From contig NZ_WWGH01000001.1 in assembly GCF_009865135.1 (NCBI RefSeq), positions 3,224,001 to 3,288,000 of the forward strand: a stretch of DNA of 64,000 nt, in the 5' to 3' direction. The notes beneath the pieces are model-generated. The model saw only the letters and a program-made list of their open reading frames with translations, did not search any database and was not told the DNA's origin. The DNA comes from Streptomyces sp. SID8374. GTDB lineage: Bacteria > Actinomycetota > Actinomycetes > Streptomycetales > Streptomycetaceae. A program made the translations under genes and the position numbers. Positions 55,261 through 64,000 of this stretch are shown in pieces. Numbering within the stretch: the stretch's first letter is position 1; each line of letters opens with the position of its first letter.

Positions 55261-55815
55261 TCAGCCGCCGTAGACGTGCGGGGCGAGCGTGCCGACGAAG
55301 GGGAGGTTGCGGTACTTCTCCGCGTAGTCCAGCCCGTAGCCGACGACGAACTCGTTGGGGATGTCGAAGCCGATCCACTTCACGTCGATCGCGACCTTCG
55401 CGGCGTCCGGCTTGCGCAGCAGGGTGCAGACCTCCAGGGAGGCCGGCTCCCGGGAGCCCAGGTTGGACAGCAGCCAGGACAGCGTCAGGCCCGAGTCGAT
55501 GATGTCCTCGACGATCAGGACGTGCTTGCCCTTGATGTCGGTGTCCAGGTCCTTGAGGATCCGGACGACACCGGAGGACTGGGTGCCCGCCCCGTACGAG
55601 GAGACGGCCATCCAGTCCATCGTGACGGGGGTGGACAGCGCGCGCGCCAGGTCCGCCATGACCATCACCGCGCCCTTGAGGACGCCGACGATCAGCAGGT
55701 CCTTGCCCGCGTACTCCGCGTCGATCTTCGCGGCCAGCTCGACGAGCTTCGCGTCGATCTCTTCCTTGGTGAGGAGCACCGACTGAAGGTCGGTGCCCAT
55801 GTCCTTCTCGTTCAC
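55261..55815 (-). CDS. hpt: Hypoxanthine phosphoribosyltransferase
   Basis: Hpt (184 residues) salvages hypoxanthine and guanine with PRPP. The PRPP-binding motif [18 protein letters not shown] lies near 98-115, the flexible-loop [10 protein letters not shown] near 73, and the purine-contact [20 protein letters not shown] near 146-165. The GTG at 55815 was used; an in-frame ATG at residue 6 is possible. The ftsH-hpt-tilS order is conserved in many Gram-positives. Confidence 0.96.
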   Translation of the reverse strand: MNEKDMGTDLQSVLLTKEEIDAKLVELAAKIDAEYAGKDLLIVGVLKGAVMVMADLARALSTPVTMDWMAVSSYGAGTQSSGVVRILKDLDTDIKGKHVLIVEDIIDSGLTLSWLLSNLGSREPASLEVCTLLRKPDAAKVAIDVKWIGFDIPNEFVVGYGLDYAEKYRNLPFVGTLAPHVYGG

Positions 55816-55899
55816 CCACGTCTCTTTCTCTGCCTGCCGGGCCCGGGGTGCGTCCCGGGCCCGGCCCGGCTGTTCGCCTGCGTTTCAGCCGCTCGCGCG

Positions 55900-57012
55900 T
55901 CAGCTCTGCCGAATGACCAGTCTGCCACCCTGCCGTCGGGCCTCGACGCGGCCGGGCAGGTTGATGGCCCGCTGGCCGCGCCAGCCGGTGATCAGGCGGT
56001 CGACTTCTTCGAGGTGGCGGGCGAAGAGGGAGCCGGCGGGCGCACCGGCCTCGATGACGGCCCGGCGCAGCACCCGGCGGCGTACCGCGGGCGGCAGGAC
56101 GTAGAGCTTGGCGCACTCCAGCTGGCCGGTCTCGTCGCGTACGGCGAGCTCCGCCTCGGCGGCCCAGGTGTCCAGGGCGTCGGCGTCGTCGCGGGAGAGC
56201 TGGGCCGTCCGGGCGAGGGCTTCGACGACGCCTTTGCCGAGGGCCTTCTCCAGGGCGGGCAGGCCCTCGTGGCGGAGGCGGGAGCGGGTGTAGGCGGGGT
56301 CGATGTTGTGCGGGTCGTCCCAGACGGGGATCGACTGGACCAGGCAGGCCTTGCGGGCGGTCTGCCGGTCGAGTTGGAGGAAGGGGCGGCGGTAGCGGCC
56401 GGAGGGTCCGGAGGCGGCGGCCATGCCGGAGAGCGAGCGGATGCCGGAGCCGCGGGCGAGGCCGAGGAGGACGGTCTCGGCCTGGTCGTCGCGGGTGTGG
56501 CCGAGGAGCACGGCGGCGGCGCCGTGGCGTTCGGCGGCGGCGTCCAGCGCGGCGTAGCGGGCGTCGCGGGCGGCGGCCTCGGGGCCGCCCTCGCGTCCGA
56601 CGTGCACGGCGACGGCCTCGACGGGGTCGAGGTCCATGGCGGCGAGCCGGGTGACGACCTCGGCGGCGCGGAGGGCGGATCCCGGCTGGAGGTTGTGGTC
56701 GACGGTGATGCCGCCGGCCCGGACGTCGAGTTTGCGGGCCTCGAAGGCGAGGGCCGAGGCGAGCGCCATGGAGTCGGCGCCGCCGGAGCAGGCGACGAGG
56801 ACCAGGGGGGCCGCGGGCCGTTCGGGGAGGGCGGCGGTGCGGGGGCTGCTGCCCGCCGTACCGGCTTCGGCGTAGCGGGAGGCGGGCGCGGTGCGCCGGG
56901 CCTCTTCGGCGGGGCGGCCGGGGCCGTCGTGCCGGTGGAATTCGGTGAGGACGTCGTGGAGTACGCGGCGGACCGCCAGGCGTATCGCCGCGACCGCAGG
57001 ATGGGGACCCAT
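55900..57012 (-). CDS. tilS: tRNA(Ile)-lysidine synthase
   Basis: TilS (370 residues) changes the wobble cytidine of tRNA-Ile(CAU) to lysidine. The PP-loop [16 protein letters not shown] (about 73-88) and the [20 protein letters not shown] motif near 165-185 are present, with a helical C-terminal domain that lacks the larger E. coli extensions. A Pro/Ala/Arg-rich insert (about 35-65) precedes the PP-loop. It is 84 nt upstream of hpt on the same strand. Confidence 0.95.
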   Translation of the reverse strand: MGPHPAVAAIRLAVRRVLHDVLTEFHRHDGPGRPAEEARRTAPASRYAEAGTAGSSPRTAALPERPAAPLVLVACSGGADSMALASALAFEARKLDVRAGGITVDHNLQPGSALRAAEVVTRLAAMDLDPVEAVAVHVGREGGPEAAARDARYAALDAAAERHGAAAVLLGHTRDDQAETVLLGLARGSGIRSLSGMAAASGPSGRYRRPFLQLDRQTARKACLVQSIPVWDDPHNIDPAYTRSRLRHEGLPALEKALGKGVVEALARTAQLSRDDADALDTWAAEAELAVRDETGQLECAKLYVLPPAVRRRVLRRAVIEAGAPAGSLFARHLEEVDRLITGWRGQRAINLPGRVEARRQGGRLVIRQS

Positions 57013-57199
57013 GTCCGGTGCCCTTCGTGGAGGTTCGGGAGGAGCGCCGAGCGCCGGAACGCGGGAGTCCCGTCACTCAGAGTGCGTCGATGGTGACAGA
57101 GGCAAGCTGTCCTTCGAGCATTGCACGCCTTCCCATGCCCTCATGGTCCCTCGGATGGGTGATTGGAGGGCAGTTTCCCGGCCGTGGGCCGGGGAAGGG

Positions 57200-58336
57200 T
57201 CACGATTCCGCCGTGCGGTGCACCCGCGCGACCCACTCCGCGGGTTTGGCGATCTCCGCCTTGGTCGGGAGGGTGTTGGGCGAGGTCCAGACGCGGTTGA
57301 AGCCGTCCATGCCGACCTCTTCGACGACCGATCGTACGAACTTCTCGCCGTCCTTGTACTGGCGGAGCTTGGCGTCCAGGCCCAGCAGCTTGCGCAGCGC
57401 CTGGTCGAGGCGGCCGGCGCCCTGGGCCCGGCGCTTCTGGAACTTCTCCCGGATCTCGGCGACGGAGCCGACGACCTCGGGGCCCACGCCGTCCATCACG
57501 AAGTCCGCGTGGCCCTCCAGGAGGGACATCACGGCGGTGAGGCGGCCGAGGACCTCGCGCTGGGCGGGGGTCTGGACGACGTCGACAAGGCTGCGGCCGC
57601 TGTCGTCGCCGCGTTCGCCTTCGGGACGACCGGCGCCGGACAGCGACTGGGCGGCCTCGCGGAGCCGCTCCAGGAAGGTCATCGGGTCGACGTCGGTCTC
57701 GTCCAGGAACGTCTGGATCTCGCCCTGGAGGTGGTCGCGGAGCCAGGGGACGCCGGTGAACTGGGTGCGGTGGGTCTCCTCGTGGAGGGCGACCCAGAGC
57801 CGGAAGTCGTGCGGGTCGACGTCGAGTTCCCGCTCCACGTGGACGATGTTGGGCGCGACCAGGAGCAGCCGTCCGCCGCCCTCGGCGGAGCCGGGGAGCT
57901 CGCGGGTGGCGGGGGCGAACGTCTCGTACTGGCCGAGGATGCGGGAGGCGAGGAACGAGAGCAGCATGCCCAGCTCCACGCCGGTGACCTTGCCGCCGAC
58001 CGCGCCGAGCACGGCTCCGCCGGGTCCGCCGGGGCGGCGGCTCTCCATCTTGGCGAGCAGGGGGCGCAGCAGTTCGCGGAAGCCCGCGACGTTGGCCTTG
58101 ATCCAGCCGGCCCGGTCGACGACCAGGACGGGGGTGTCCTCCGGTTCGGTCCCTTCGGGGATCATCCGGGTGAAGAGGCGGACGTGTTCCTCGGAGGCCT
58201 TGGCGTGCCGCCGGAGCTCCGCGACGACGGCGCGGGCCTCCTCGCGGCTGATCTCGGGCCCGGGCCGCACCAGTCGGGTCGCGGTCGCGACCGCGAGGTT
58301 CCAGTCGACCATCTCTGCACCACCGATGCTCGTCAT
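57200..58336 (-). CDS. Zinc-dependent metalloprotease (DUF2342-type)
   Basis: This 378-residue zincin-like protein carries HEETH in WVALHEETHRTQF near residue 185 and a downstream Glu/Asp segment GHADFVMDGVG near 275 that may give the third ligand. It belongs to the actinobacterial family sometimes annotated 'coenzyme F420 biosynthesis-associated'. The N-terminus is MVDWNLAVATATRLVRPGP (internal Met at residue 9 is an alternative start). No signal peptide is present. Physiological substrate unknown. It lies between tilS and the PBP4 gene in the same orientation. Confidence 0.88.
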   Translation of the reverse strand: MTSIGGAEMVDWNLAVATATRLVRPGPEISREEARAVVAELRRHAKASEEHVRLFTRMIPEGTEPEDTPVLVVDRAGWIKANVAGFRELLRPLLAKMESRRPGGPGGAVLGAVGGKVTGVELGMLLSFLASRILGQYETFAPATRELPGSAEGGGRLLLVAPNIVHVERELDVDPHDFRLWVALHEETHRTQFTGVPWLRDHLQGEIQTFLDETDVDPMTFLERLREAAQSLSGAGRPEGERGDDSGRSLVDVVQTPAQREVLGRLTAVMSLLEGHADFVMDGVGPEVVGSVAEIREKFQKRRAQGAGRLDQALRKLLGLDAKLRQYKDGEKFVRSVVEEVGMDGFNRVWTSPNTLPTKAEIAKPAEWVARVHRTAES

Positions 58337-58418
58337 GCGTCAACCGTACGTGAGCGACTCGCCCGATGGTGGGGTGTTGCACCGCCCTTCGGGTCGGCGG
58401 GCCCGCAAGGGGCGGGGA

Positions 58419-59897
58419 TCAGCCGCCCGGTCCGGCGAGGGCGGCGGCCAGGGCGTCGAGGGCGGACTCGGCCGCGGACGGCGCTGTGGAGCCGGCGGCG
58501 AGGAAGGCGAAGGCGAGCAGCCGGCCCTGGGGGTCGACGACGGTTCCGGCGAGGGCGTTGACGCCGCTGAGGGTGCCGGTCTTGGCACGGATCAGACCGG
58601 TCGCGCCGGTGTCGTCCCGGTAGCGGCTGCTGAGGGTGCCGTTGAAGCCGGCGACGGGGAGGCCGGTGAGGACGGGGCGCAGTCCGGGCCGTTCGGGGTC
58701 GGCGGCACGGGCGAGGAGGGTGGTGAGAAGGGCGGGGGTGACGCGGCCCTTGCGGTCGAGGCCGCTGCCGTCGGCGAGGCGGGCTCCGGCGGTGGGCACC
58801 CGGAGCTTGTTGAGTTCGGCGGTGACGGCGCGGCGGGCGCCCGCGAAGTCGGCGCTCTCGCCCTTGGCGATGGCGGTCTGCCGGGCGAGGGCCTCGGCGA
58901 TGTCGTTGTCGCTGTTGGTGAGGGTGCGCTCCACGAGGGCGGAGAGCGGGGCGGAGTGGTGGGTGGCGACGGTACGGGCCTTGCCGGGCGCCCGGGCCTC
59001 ACGGGGCGCGCCGGTGACCTCGACGCCCGCCTTCTCCAGCTGGGCGGCGAAGGCGCGGGCGGCGTCCCCGGCCGGGTCGTCGGTACGGGTGGCGGGGCCG
59101 CGGTCCGTGTCGTCGAGGCGGCCCTCGTCGACCATCAGGGCGGTGACGGGGGCGATGTTGGGGTTCTTGCCGATGGGGTGGCGTGCGGGGCCGGTGTAGC
59201 GGGAGGTGTCGTACGTGAGCCGTACGGGCTCCTTGCCGTCCTCGGCCAGGGCCTTGGCCGAGGAGGCCGCCAGGGACGTCAGGGCGGCCTGGCTCAGGGT
59301 GGGGTCGCCGCCGCCGACGAGGGTGAGGGTGCGGGCGTCCTCGGAGAGCCGGACCGTGGTGGCGATGCGGTGGTCGGGGCCCAGGGCGGAGAGCGCCGCG
59401 ACGGTGGTGGCGATCTTGACGGTGGAGGCCGGGGTCATCGGGGTGGTGGCGCCACGCCCGTACAGCTGCTTGCCGGTGGCGGTGTCGATGACCGAGGCGG
59501 CCGTCTCCGTACCCAGCTCGGGTGCGCCGATGAGCGGGGCGAGGGCGGTGCGCAGACCCGCGGGGTCCTGGGGGGCCGAACGGGCGTGGGCCGTGTCGAG
59601 GGCGCCGAGGACGGCGGCGGCGCTGGGGGCCGGTTCCGGGGCGCCGGGCAGCGTACGGCCGTGATGTACGCCACCTGTGCGGTCCGCGGCGGCTGCGAGC
59701 TGCCGCTCGGCCTTACGCTGACCGTTGTCCCAGGGACCGGCGGCGAGGACGGCGCCGGTGGCCACGACCAGGCCGAGCACGGCGGAGCCTGCGACGACCT
59801 GCCAGGTGTTGGACCCGTTGCGCTTGCTCTTCAGGTTCTTGATCCGGCCCCAGGGGTCCGACGGGCGGTTCGACGGTTCTTCCACCGGCTCGGCCAC
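58419..59897 (-). CDS. dacB: D-alanyl-D-alanine carboxypeptidase (PBP4, S13 family)
   Basis: This 492-residue peptidoglycan carboxypeptidase/endopeptidase has a cytosolic start and a transmembrane anchor ([20 protein letters not shown], about 34-53). An exported S13 domain follows with the SxxK motif ASTVK near 155, SDN in [14 protein letters not shown] near 330, and KTG in [10 protein letters not shown] near 440. The GTG at 59897 ([12 protein letters not shown]) follows an AAAGGGG ribosome-site-like run; a GTG 15 codons upstream is possible. It trims stem peptides or cross-links outside the membrane. It is divergent from ppa. Confidence 0.94.
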   Translation of the reverse strand: MAEPVEEPSNRPSDPWGRIKNLKSKRNGSNTWQVVAGSAVLGLVVATGAVLAAGPWDNGQRKAERQLAAAADRTGGVHHGRTLPGAPEPAPSAAAVLGALDTAHARSAPQDPAGLRTALAPLIGAPELGTETAASVIDTATGKQLYGRGATTPMTPASTVKIATTVAALSALGPDHRIATTVRLSEDARTLTLVGGGDPTLSQAALTSLAASSAKALAEDGKEPVRLTYDTSRYTGPARHPIGKNPNIAPVTALMVDEGRLDDTDRGPATRTDDPAGDAARAFAAQLEKAGVEVTGAPREARAPGKARTVATHHSAPLSALVERTLTNSDNDIAEALARQTAIAKGESADFAGARRAVTAELNKLRVPTAGARLADGSGLDRKGRVTPALLTTLLARAADPERPGLRPVLTGLPVAGFNGTLSSRYRDDTGATGLIRAKTGTLSGVNALAGTVVDPQGRLLAFAFLAAGSTAPSAAESALDALAAALAGPGG

Positions 59898-59983
59898 CGT
59901 TGACCAGCCCCTTTCGCGAGCACTCTTCTGCGTGGGGGACACTTAACCACCAGTCGTATGTGTTGATCATGGAGGAGCCACCC

Positions 59984-60478
59984 GTGGAGTTCGACGTCAC
60001 CATCGAGATCCCGAAGGGTTCGCGGAACAAGTACGAGGTGGACCACGAGACCGGTCGGATCCGCCTGGACCGTCGACTCTTCACCTCGACCAGCTACCCG
60101 GCCGACTACGGCTTCGTCGAGAACACCCTCGGCGAGGACGGCGACCCGCTGGACGCGCTGGTCATCCTGGACGAGCCGACCTTCCCCGGCTGCCTCATCA
60201 AGTGCCGTGCCATCGGCATGTTCCGGATGACGGACGAGGCCGGCGGCGACGACAAGCTGCTGTGTGTCCCGGCGTCGGACCCGCGCGTGGAGCACCTGCG
60301 CGACATCCACCACGTGTCGGAGTTCGACCGCCTGGAGATCCAGCACTTCTTCGAGGTCTACAAGGACCTGGAGCCGGGCAAGTCCGTCGAGGGCGCCGAC
60401 TGGGTCGGCCGTACCGAGGCGGAGGCCGAGATCGAGGCCTCGTACAAGCGTCTTGAGGCGCAGGGCGGCAAGCACTGA
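59984..60478 (+). CDS. ppa: Inorganic pyrophosphatase
   Basis: Ppa (164 residues, family I) hydrolyses pyrophosphate and drives biosynthetic reactions. It has [20 protein letters not shown] at the N-terminus, [20 protein letters not shown] near 36-55 with the metal-binding Asp cluster, and [10 protein letters not shown]. The GTG at 59984 is favoured by GGAGGAG 8-14 nt upstream and by the conserved short N-terminus; the nearby ATG at 59969 lies inside the ribosome-site region. Confidence 0.97.
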   Translation: MEFDVTIEIPKGSRNKYEVDHETGRIRLDRRLFTSTSYPADYGFVENTLGEDGDPLDALVILDEPTFPGCLIKCRAIGMFRMTDEAGGDDKLLCVPASDPRVEHLRDIHHVSEFDRLEIQHFFEVYKDLEPGKSVEGADWVGRTEAEAEIEASYKRLEAQGGKH

Positions 60479-60521
60479 CGTACCCATTCCGGTTCCGTTT
60501 GTGAGCCGGACGGCCGTACGC

Positions 60522-60559
60522 GAACGGGCGGCACACCTTCACCGGTGTGCCGCCCGTTC
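60522..60559 (+). terminator. Terminator hairpin after ppa
   Basis: A perfect 16-bp stem (GAACGGGCGGCACACC with GGTGTGCCGCCCGTTC, loop TTCACC) begins 43 nt after the ppa stop. It has no clear U-run, but is very stable. Confidence 0.85.
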
Positions 60560-60654
60560 CGTTGTGCGCACCGCCTCGTCATGCGGGGGTCATGTCGGTG
60601 GCCATACTGGGCACACGTGCGCCCGGAAGATCAGCCGAGGAGGAGCGAGGTCGA

Positions 60655-62358
60655 GTGGTGGCGGAATCGGGCGGTCCTGAGGACCAGAAGCCCCAGTCCG
60701 ACGAGGCAAGGAGCGCTTTCGCCCCGCCTGCCGGGACGATGCAGCCGGTGTCGCCGCCCGAGGAGGACCATCCGACGTCGGAGTTCGCGATCCCGACCGG
60801 GGTGCACCCCGAGCCGAGCGGTCCGGCGGGGTCCGGCGGCGGTTCCACGGGCGGCCCGAACTCGGACACGCTGAGTTCCGCTTTCACCCCGCCGCGCACG
60901 TACAACGCCCAGGCGGCGCCGCCCGCGTTCACCCCGGCGCAGGGCATTCCGATGGTCAAGCTGACCAAGGAGGCGCCCTGGCAGGACCGGATGCGCACGA
61001 TGCTCCGGATGCCGGTGACCGAGCGCCCGGCCCCGGAGACGATCCAGCGCACCGACGACGACACGGGTCCCGCCGTGCCGCGCGTCCTCGACCTGACGCT
61101 GCGTATCGGGGAGCTGCTGCTGGCGGGCGGCGAGGGCGCCGAGGACGTCGAGGCGGCGATGTTCGCGGTGACGCGTTCGTACGGGCTGGACCGCAGCGAG
61201 CCGACCGTCACGTTCACGCTGCTGTCCATCTCGCACCAGCCCTCGCTGGTCGACGACCCGGTGACGGCGAGCCGTACCGTACGCCGCCGGGGCACCGACT
61301 ACACCCGGCTGGCGGCGGTCTTCCGGCTGGTCGACGACATCACCAGCGAGGACACGGAGGTCTCCCTGGAGGAGGCCTACCGGCGTCTGGCCGAGATCCG
61401 CCGTAACCGGCACCCGTACCCGGGCTGGGTGCTGACGGCGGCCGCCGGGCTGCTGGCCGGTTCGGCCTCCGTGCTGGTCGGCGGCGGGGCGCTGGTCTTC
61501 TTCGTGGCGGCGGCGGGCGCGATGCTCGGCGACCGGCTGGCGTGGCTGTGCGCGGGGCGCGGGCTGCCGGAGTTCTACCAGTTCACGGTGGCCGCGATGC
61601 CGCCCGCCGCGATGGGGGTGGCGCTGACGCTGACCCATTCGACGGACATCCGCCCGTCCGCGGTGATCACCGGTGGGCTGTTCGCGCTGCTGCCGGGGCG
61701 GGCGCTGGTGGCGGGGGTGCAGGACGGGCTGACCGGCTACTACATCACCGCCTCCGCCCGGCTGCTGGAGGTCATGTACTTCTTCATCGGGATCGTCGCG
61801 GGCGTGCTGATCGTCCTGTACCTGGGGGTGCAGCTGGGGGCGGCGCTCAACCCCGAGGCGCAGTTCGTGCCCAACGACCGGCCGGTGCTCCAGATCCTGG
61901 CGTCGATGGCACTCAGTCTGGCCTTCGCGGTGCTGCTCCAGCAGGAGCGCTCCACCGTGCTGGCCGTCACCCTGAACGGCGGGGTGGCCTGGATCATCTT
62001 CGGGGCGATGGCCCGGACCGGGGGGATCTCGCCGGTCGCGGCGACGGCGGTGGCGGCCGGTCTGGTGGGCCTGTTCGGCCAGTTGTTCTCGCGCTACCGG
62101 TTCACCTCCTCGCTGCCGTACATCACGGCGGCAATCGGTCCGCTGCTGCCCGGTTCGGCGACGTACTTCGGTCTGCTGGGCGTGGCGCAGAACGATGTGA
62201 CCCGGGGGCTGACCTCGCTGTCGACGGCGGTCGCGACGGCGCTGGCCATCGCGATCGGGGTGAACCTGGGGAGCGAGATCTCGCGGCTGTTCATGGGGGT
62301 GCCGGGCGCGGTCGGCGGGGCGAGCCGCCGGGCGGCGAAGCGGACCAGGGGGTTCTAG
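60655..62358 (+). CDS. ThrE-type threonine/serine exporter
   Basis: This is a protein of about 567 residues. A Pro/Gly-rich cytosolic N-terminus of about 100 residues precedes the ThrE N-domain (LDLTLRIGELLLAGGEGAED near 140, SYGLDRSEPTVTFTLLS). About ten transmembrane helices follow to the end (for example WVLTAAAGLLAGSASVLVGG and MYFFIGIVAGVLIVLYLGVQ). The family exports threonine and serine with proton motive force. Adjacent GTG codons at 60655 and 60658 follow GAGGAG; starts further upstream overlap the ppa terminator and are unlikely. Confidence 0.9.
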   Translation: MVAESGGPEDQKPQSDEARSAFAPPAGTMQPVSPPEEDHPTSEFAIPTGVHPEPSGPAGSGGGSTGGPNSDTLSSAFTPPRTYNAQAAPPAFTPAQGIPMVKLTKEAPWQDRMRTMLRMPVTERPAPETIQRTDDDTGPAVPRVLDLTLRIGELLLAGGEGAEDVEAAMFAVTRSYGLDRSEPTVTFTLLSISHQPSLVDDPVTASRTVRRRGTDYTRLAAVFRLVDDITSEDTEVSLEEAYRRLAEIRRNRHPYPGWVLTAAAGLLAGSASVLVGGGALVFFVAAAGAMLGDRLAWLCAGRGLPEFYQFTVAAMPPAAMGVALTLTHSTDIRPSAVITGGLFALLPGRALVAGVQDGLTGYYITASARLLEVMYFFIGIVAGVLIVLYLGVQLGAALNPEAQFVPNDRPVLQILASMALSLAFAVLLQQERSTVLAVTLNGGVAWIIFGAMARTGGISPVAATAVAAGLVGLFGQLFSRYRFTSSLPYITAAIGPLLPGSATYFGLLGVAQNDVTRGLTSLSTAVATALAIAIGVNLGSEISRLFMGVPGAVGGASRRAAKRTRGF

Positions 62359-62377
62359 GGCCTGCCCCGACGTACGG

Positions 62378-62412
62378 AGCGCCCCTCCCCGCAGCTCGGG
62401 GAGGGGCGCTTT
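62378..62412. terminator. Terminator between convergent exporter and DedA genes
   Basis: A 14-bp stem (AGCGCCCCTCCCCG with CGGGGAGGGGCGCT, loop CAGCT) is followed by TT. It serves the plus-strand exporter and possibly the convergent DedA gene. Confidence 0.88.
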
Positions 62413-62463
62413 CCGTATGTGGCCGTACGGAGATCCTCCGTACGCGTACGTACGGGAGGCGGG

Positions 62464-63171
62464 TCAGCGCTTGGCGTGGCGGCCGCGGCCGGTGGCCGGG
62501 GGCGCCGGCGGGCCGTCGGGGGTGCCGAGCGCCTCGGCGGCGGCGGCCTTCTTGCCCTGGCTGCGGGCCCGCAGGACCTCGACCACGATCGGCACCACCG
62601 AGATCAGCACGATCAGGATGAGGATCATCTCGATGTTCTCGTGCACGAAGTCGATCTTGCCGAGCAGCGCGCCGAGCACGGTGACGCCGACGCCCCAGAG
62701 GATCGCGCCGACGATGTTGTAGGTGATGAAGGAGCGGTAGTTCATCCGGCTGACGCCCGCGATGATCGGCGTGAACGTGCGCACGATGGGCACGAACCGC
62801 GCCAGGACCAGCGACTTCGGGCCGTGCTTCTCGAAGAACTCGTGGGCCTTCTCCACGTTCTCCTGCTTGAAGAGGCGGGAGTCCGGGCGCTTGAAGAGGG
62901 CCGGGCCGACCTTGCGGCCGAAGAGATAGCCCACCTGGTCGCCGACGATCGCGGCGACGGCGATCAGCGTGCAGACGAGCCAGAGCGGGTACTTCAGCTG
63001 TCCCGTGGTCACCAGCAGCCCCGTGGTGAACAGCAGGGAGTCGCCGGGCAGGAAGAAGCCGATCAGGAGTCCGGACTCGGCGAAGACGATGAGAAGAAGG
63101 CCGGGGAGGCCGAACGTATTGAGCAGATAGTCCGGGTCCAGCCAGCTCGGGCCGAGCGCAAGCGTATTCAA
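62464..63171 (-). CDS. DedA-family (SNARE-associated/VTT) membrane protein
   Basis: This protein of about 235 residues carries the DedA core: LLIVFAESGLLIGFFLPGDS followed by LLFTTGLLVTTG, GDQVGYLFGRKVGPALFKRP, and FEKHGPKSLVLARFVPIVRTFTP with the conserved Arg. It has five to six hydrophobic segments and a basic Ala/Pro-rich tail (GKKAAAAEALGTPDGPP). DedA proteins act in undecaprenyl-phosphate or lipid carrier recycling and membrane homeostasis. The TTG at 63171 (LNTLALGPSWLDPDYLLNTF) has GGAG 12 nt upstream and matches the usual N-terminus; GTG codons up to 63276 are alternatives. Confidence 0.9.
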   Translation of the reverse strand: MNTLALGPSWLDPDYLLNTFGLPGLLLIVFAESGLLIGFFLPGDSLLFTTGLLVTTGQLKYPLWLVCTLIAVAAIVGDQVGYLFGRKVGPALFKRPDSRLFKQENVEKAHEFFEKHGPKSLVLARFVPIVRTFTPIIAGVSRMNYRSFITYNIVGAILWGVGVTVLGALLGKIDFVHENIEMILILIVLISVVPIVVEVLRARSQGKKAAAAEALGTPDGPPAPPATGRGRHAKR

Positions 63172-63381
63172 GGGTCCGGGCTCCAGGATGTGTGCGATGG
63201 GGGCTCTGTCAGGCCGCCCCAAGCTATCAACGCCCGGTGAACGCCCTTGGTTCCAGTGGGGCACAACGGAAATCACGCATCGCGTGAAGCCGGCCGGCGG
63301 ACGACCGGCCCGGTGTGACGCGGGGCCGCCCAGCGGCAGAACCGGGCCGTTTTGCCCGGTTCGTCATCTTATGGTGACCCG

Positions 63382-64000
63382 GTGGCCCCCGAATCCTCCG
63401 CACCCTCGCCGCCCACTCCCGCGCATCCCGCCCCCGCCCCCGCCCGGCGGCTCCTGCCGCTCGTGCTGCCCGCGATCGCCGTCGGCATCGCCTGCGCGCT
63501 GATCCTGCTCGCGGTCAGCCTCCTGGCGGAACGGCTCCAGGACGTGCTCTGGGAGACCCTGCCGGACGCGCTCGGCGTGGGGCGGTTCTCCTCGCTCTGG
63601 ATGATCGTCATGCTCACCGCGACCGGCCTCGCGGTGAGCCTGGTCCTGCGGGCGGTGCCCGGACACGGCGGGCCCGACCCGGCCACCACCGGGCTGGTCG
63701 ACGCGCCGATGCGGCCGGGCATCGTCCCCGGACTGCTCCTGGTGACCGTGCTGGCGCTGGCGGGCGGGGTGAGCCTCGGGCCGGAGAACCCGATCACCGC
63801 GGCCAACGTCGCCCTCGCCTACTGGCTCGGGCGGCGGGCCGCGCCGGGCGCACCCGCCGAGCTCTGGGTGGCGCTGGCCGCGGCCGGGACCATCGGCGCC
63901 CTCTTCGGCACCCCGATCGCCGCCGCCCTGATCCTCTCCGAGTCGCTGGCCTCGCAGCCCGGGCCCGGGGCGTTCTGGGACCGGCTGTTCGCCCCGCTGG
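63382..64000 (+). CDS. ClC-type ion channel/transporter, 3' end outside window
   Basis: The first 206 codons of a membrane protein are present. After a Pro/Ala-rich start (VAPESSAPSPPTPAHPAP), hydrophobic helices follow: LLPLVLPAIAVGIACALILL, WMIVMLTATGLAVSLVLRAV, IVPGLLLVTVLALAGGVSLG and ELWVALAAAGTIGALFGTPI. GHGGPDPATTG and GVSLGPENPITAANVALA lie where ClC proteins have their GSGIP and GREGP selectivity loops, and both are altered. This suggests a divergent ClC family member with uncertain ion selectivity. The GTG at 63382 was chosen. Confidence 0.8.
   Translation, partial: MAPESSAPSPPTPAHPAPAPARRLLPLVLPAIAVGIACALILLAVSLLAERLQDVLWETLPDALGVGRFSSLWMIVMLTATGLAVSLVLRAVPGHGGPDPATTGLVDAPMRPGIVPGLLLVTVLALAGGVSLGPENPITAANVALAYWLGRRAAPGAPAELWVALAAAGTIGALFGTPIAAALILSESLASQPGPGAFWDRLFAPL

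Overview
The window is a very GC-rich actinobacterial chromosome segment. Its gene content and order match the conserved Streptomyces core around the sigE-cseABC locus (the SCO33xx-34xx region of S. coelicolor, recalled from memory rather than searched). GTG starts are frequent, genes often overlap by 4 nt (ATGA/GTGA), and most long opposite-strand ORFs are GC-bias shadows. No rRNA, tRNA, CRISPR array, IS element or prophage was seen.

Layout. 1-4.7 kb: 3' two-thirds of ilvD, a TetR regulator, a sugar phosphate isomerase-like protein, a Ppx/GppA phosphatase and a Cys-rich unknown. 4.9-11.9 kb: a membrane BACON protein with a sigma-like N-terminus, radA, disA (c-di-AMP synthase), a secreted or anchored unknown and mutY. 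12.0-15.7 kb: sigE-cseA-cseB-cseC, the cell-envelope stress system. 16.0-20.8 kb: a secreted M23 peptidase, then a two-gene accessory unit consisting of a trypco2-domain protein and a trypsin-NACHT-leucine-rich protein. 20.9-27.1 kb: clpC, an SCO3374-type protein, lsr2, an ArgA-like acetyltransferase, a BlaI-type repressor and two small unknowns. 27.2-32.9 kb: a tightly overlapping cofactor operon, DUF2520-panC-nadB-nadC-coaX (pantothenate/CoA and NAD). 33.0-41.8 kb: a threonine-aldolase-like enzyme, an ArsR-type regulator, a TmrB-like P-loop protein, a NarL-type two-component pair, a MidA-type methyltransferase beside a solo nuoD paralogue, and a coiled-coil membrane protein. 42.0-45.8 kb: a glycine-betaine-type ABC importer split over two divergent units. 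45.8-48.9 kb: a membrane esterase and an MprF-like lysyl-phosphatidylglycerol synthase. 49.0-52.9 kb: folate genes folP, folB, folK and folE. 53.0-64.0 kb: ftsH, hpt, tilS, a zincin, a PBP4-type carboxypeptidase, ppa, a ThrE-type exporter, a DedA protein and a partial ClC-type channel.

Functional themes. Envelope homeostasis recurs (sigE system, M23 peptidase, mprF with an ECF-like promoter, PBP4, TmrB-like protein). Protein quality control appears as clpC with a ClgR-like site, and ftsH. The pantothenate/NAD and folate genes form cofactor operons. The strongest candidate for an unusual system is the trypco2 + trypsin-NACHT-LRR pair at 17.2-20.8 kb, a probable conflict or self/non-self sensing module. 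The second is the methyltransferase-nuoD2 pair at 38.4-40.6 kb, which mirrors the mitochondrial NDUFAF7-NDUFS2 enzyme-substrate pair.

All coordinates come from reading the sequence. Family assignments rest on motif recognition, and no database search was possible.
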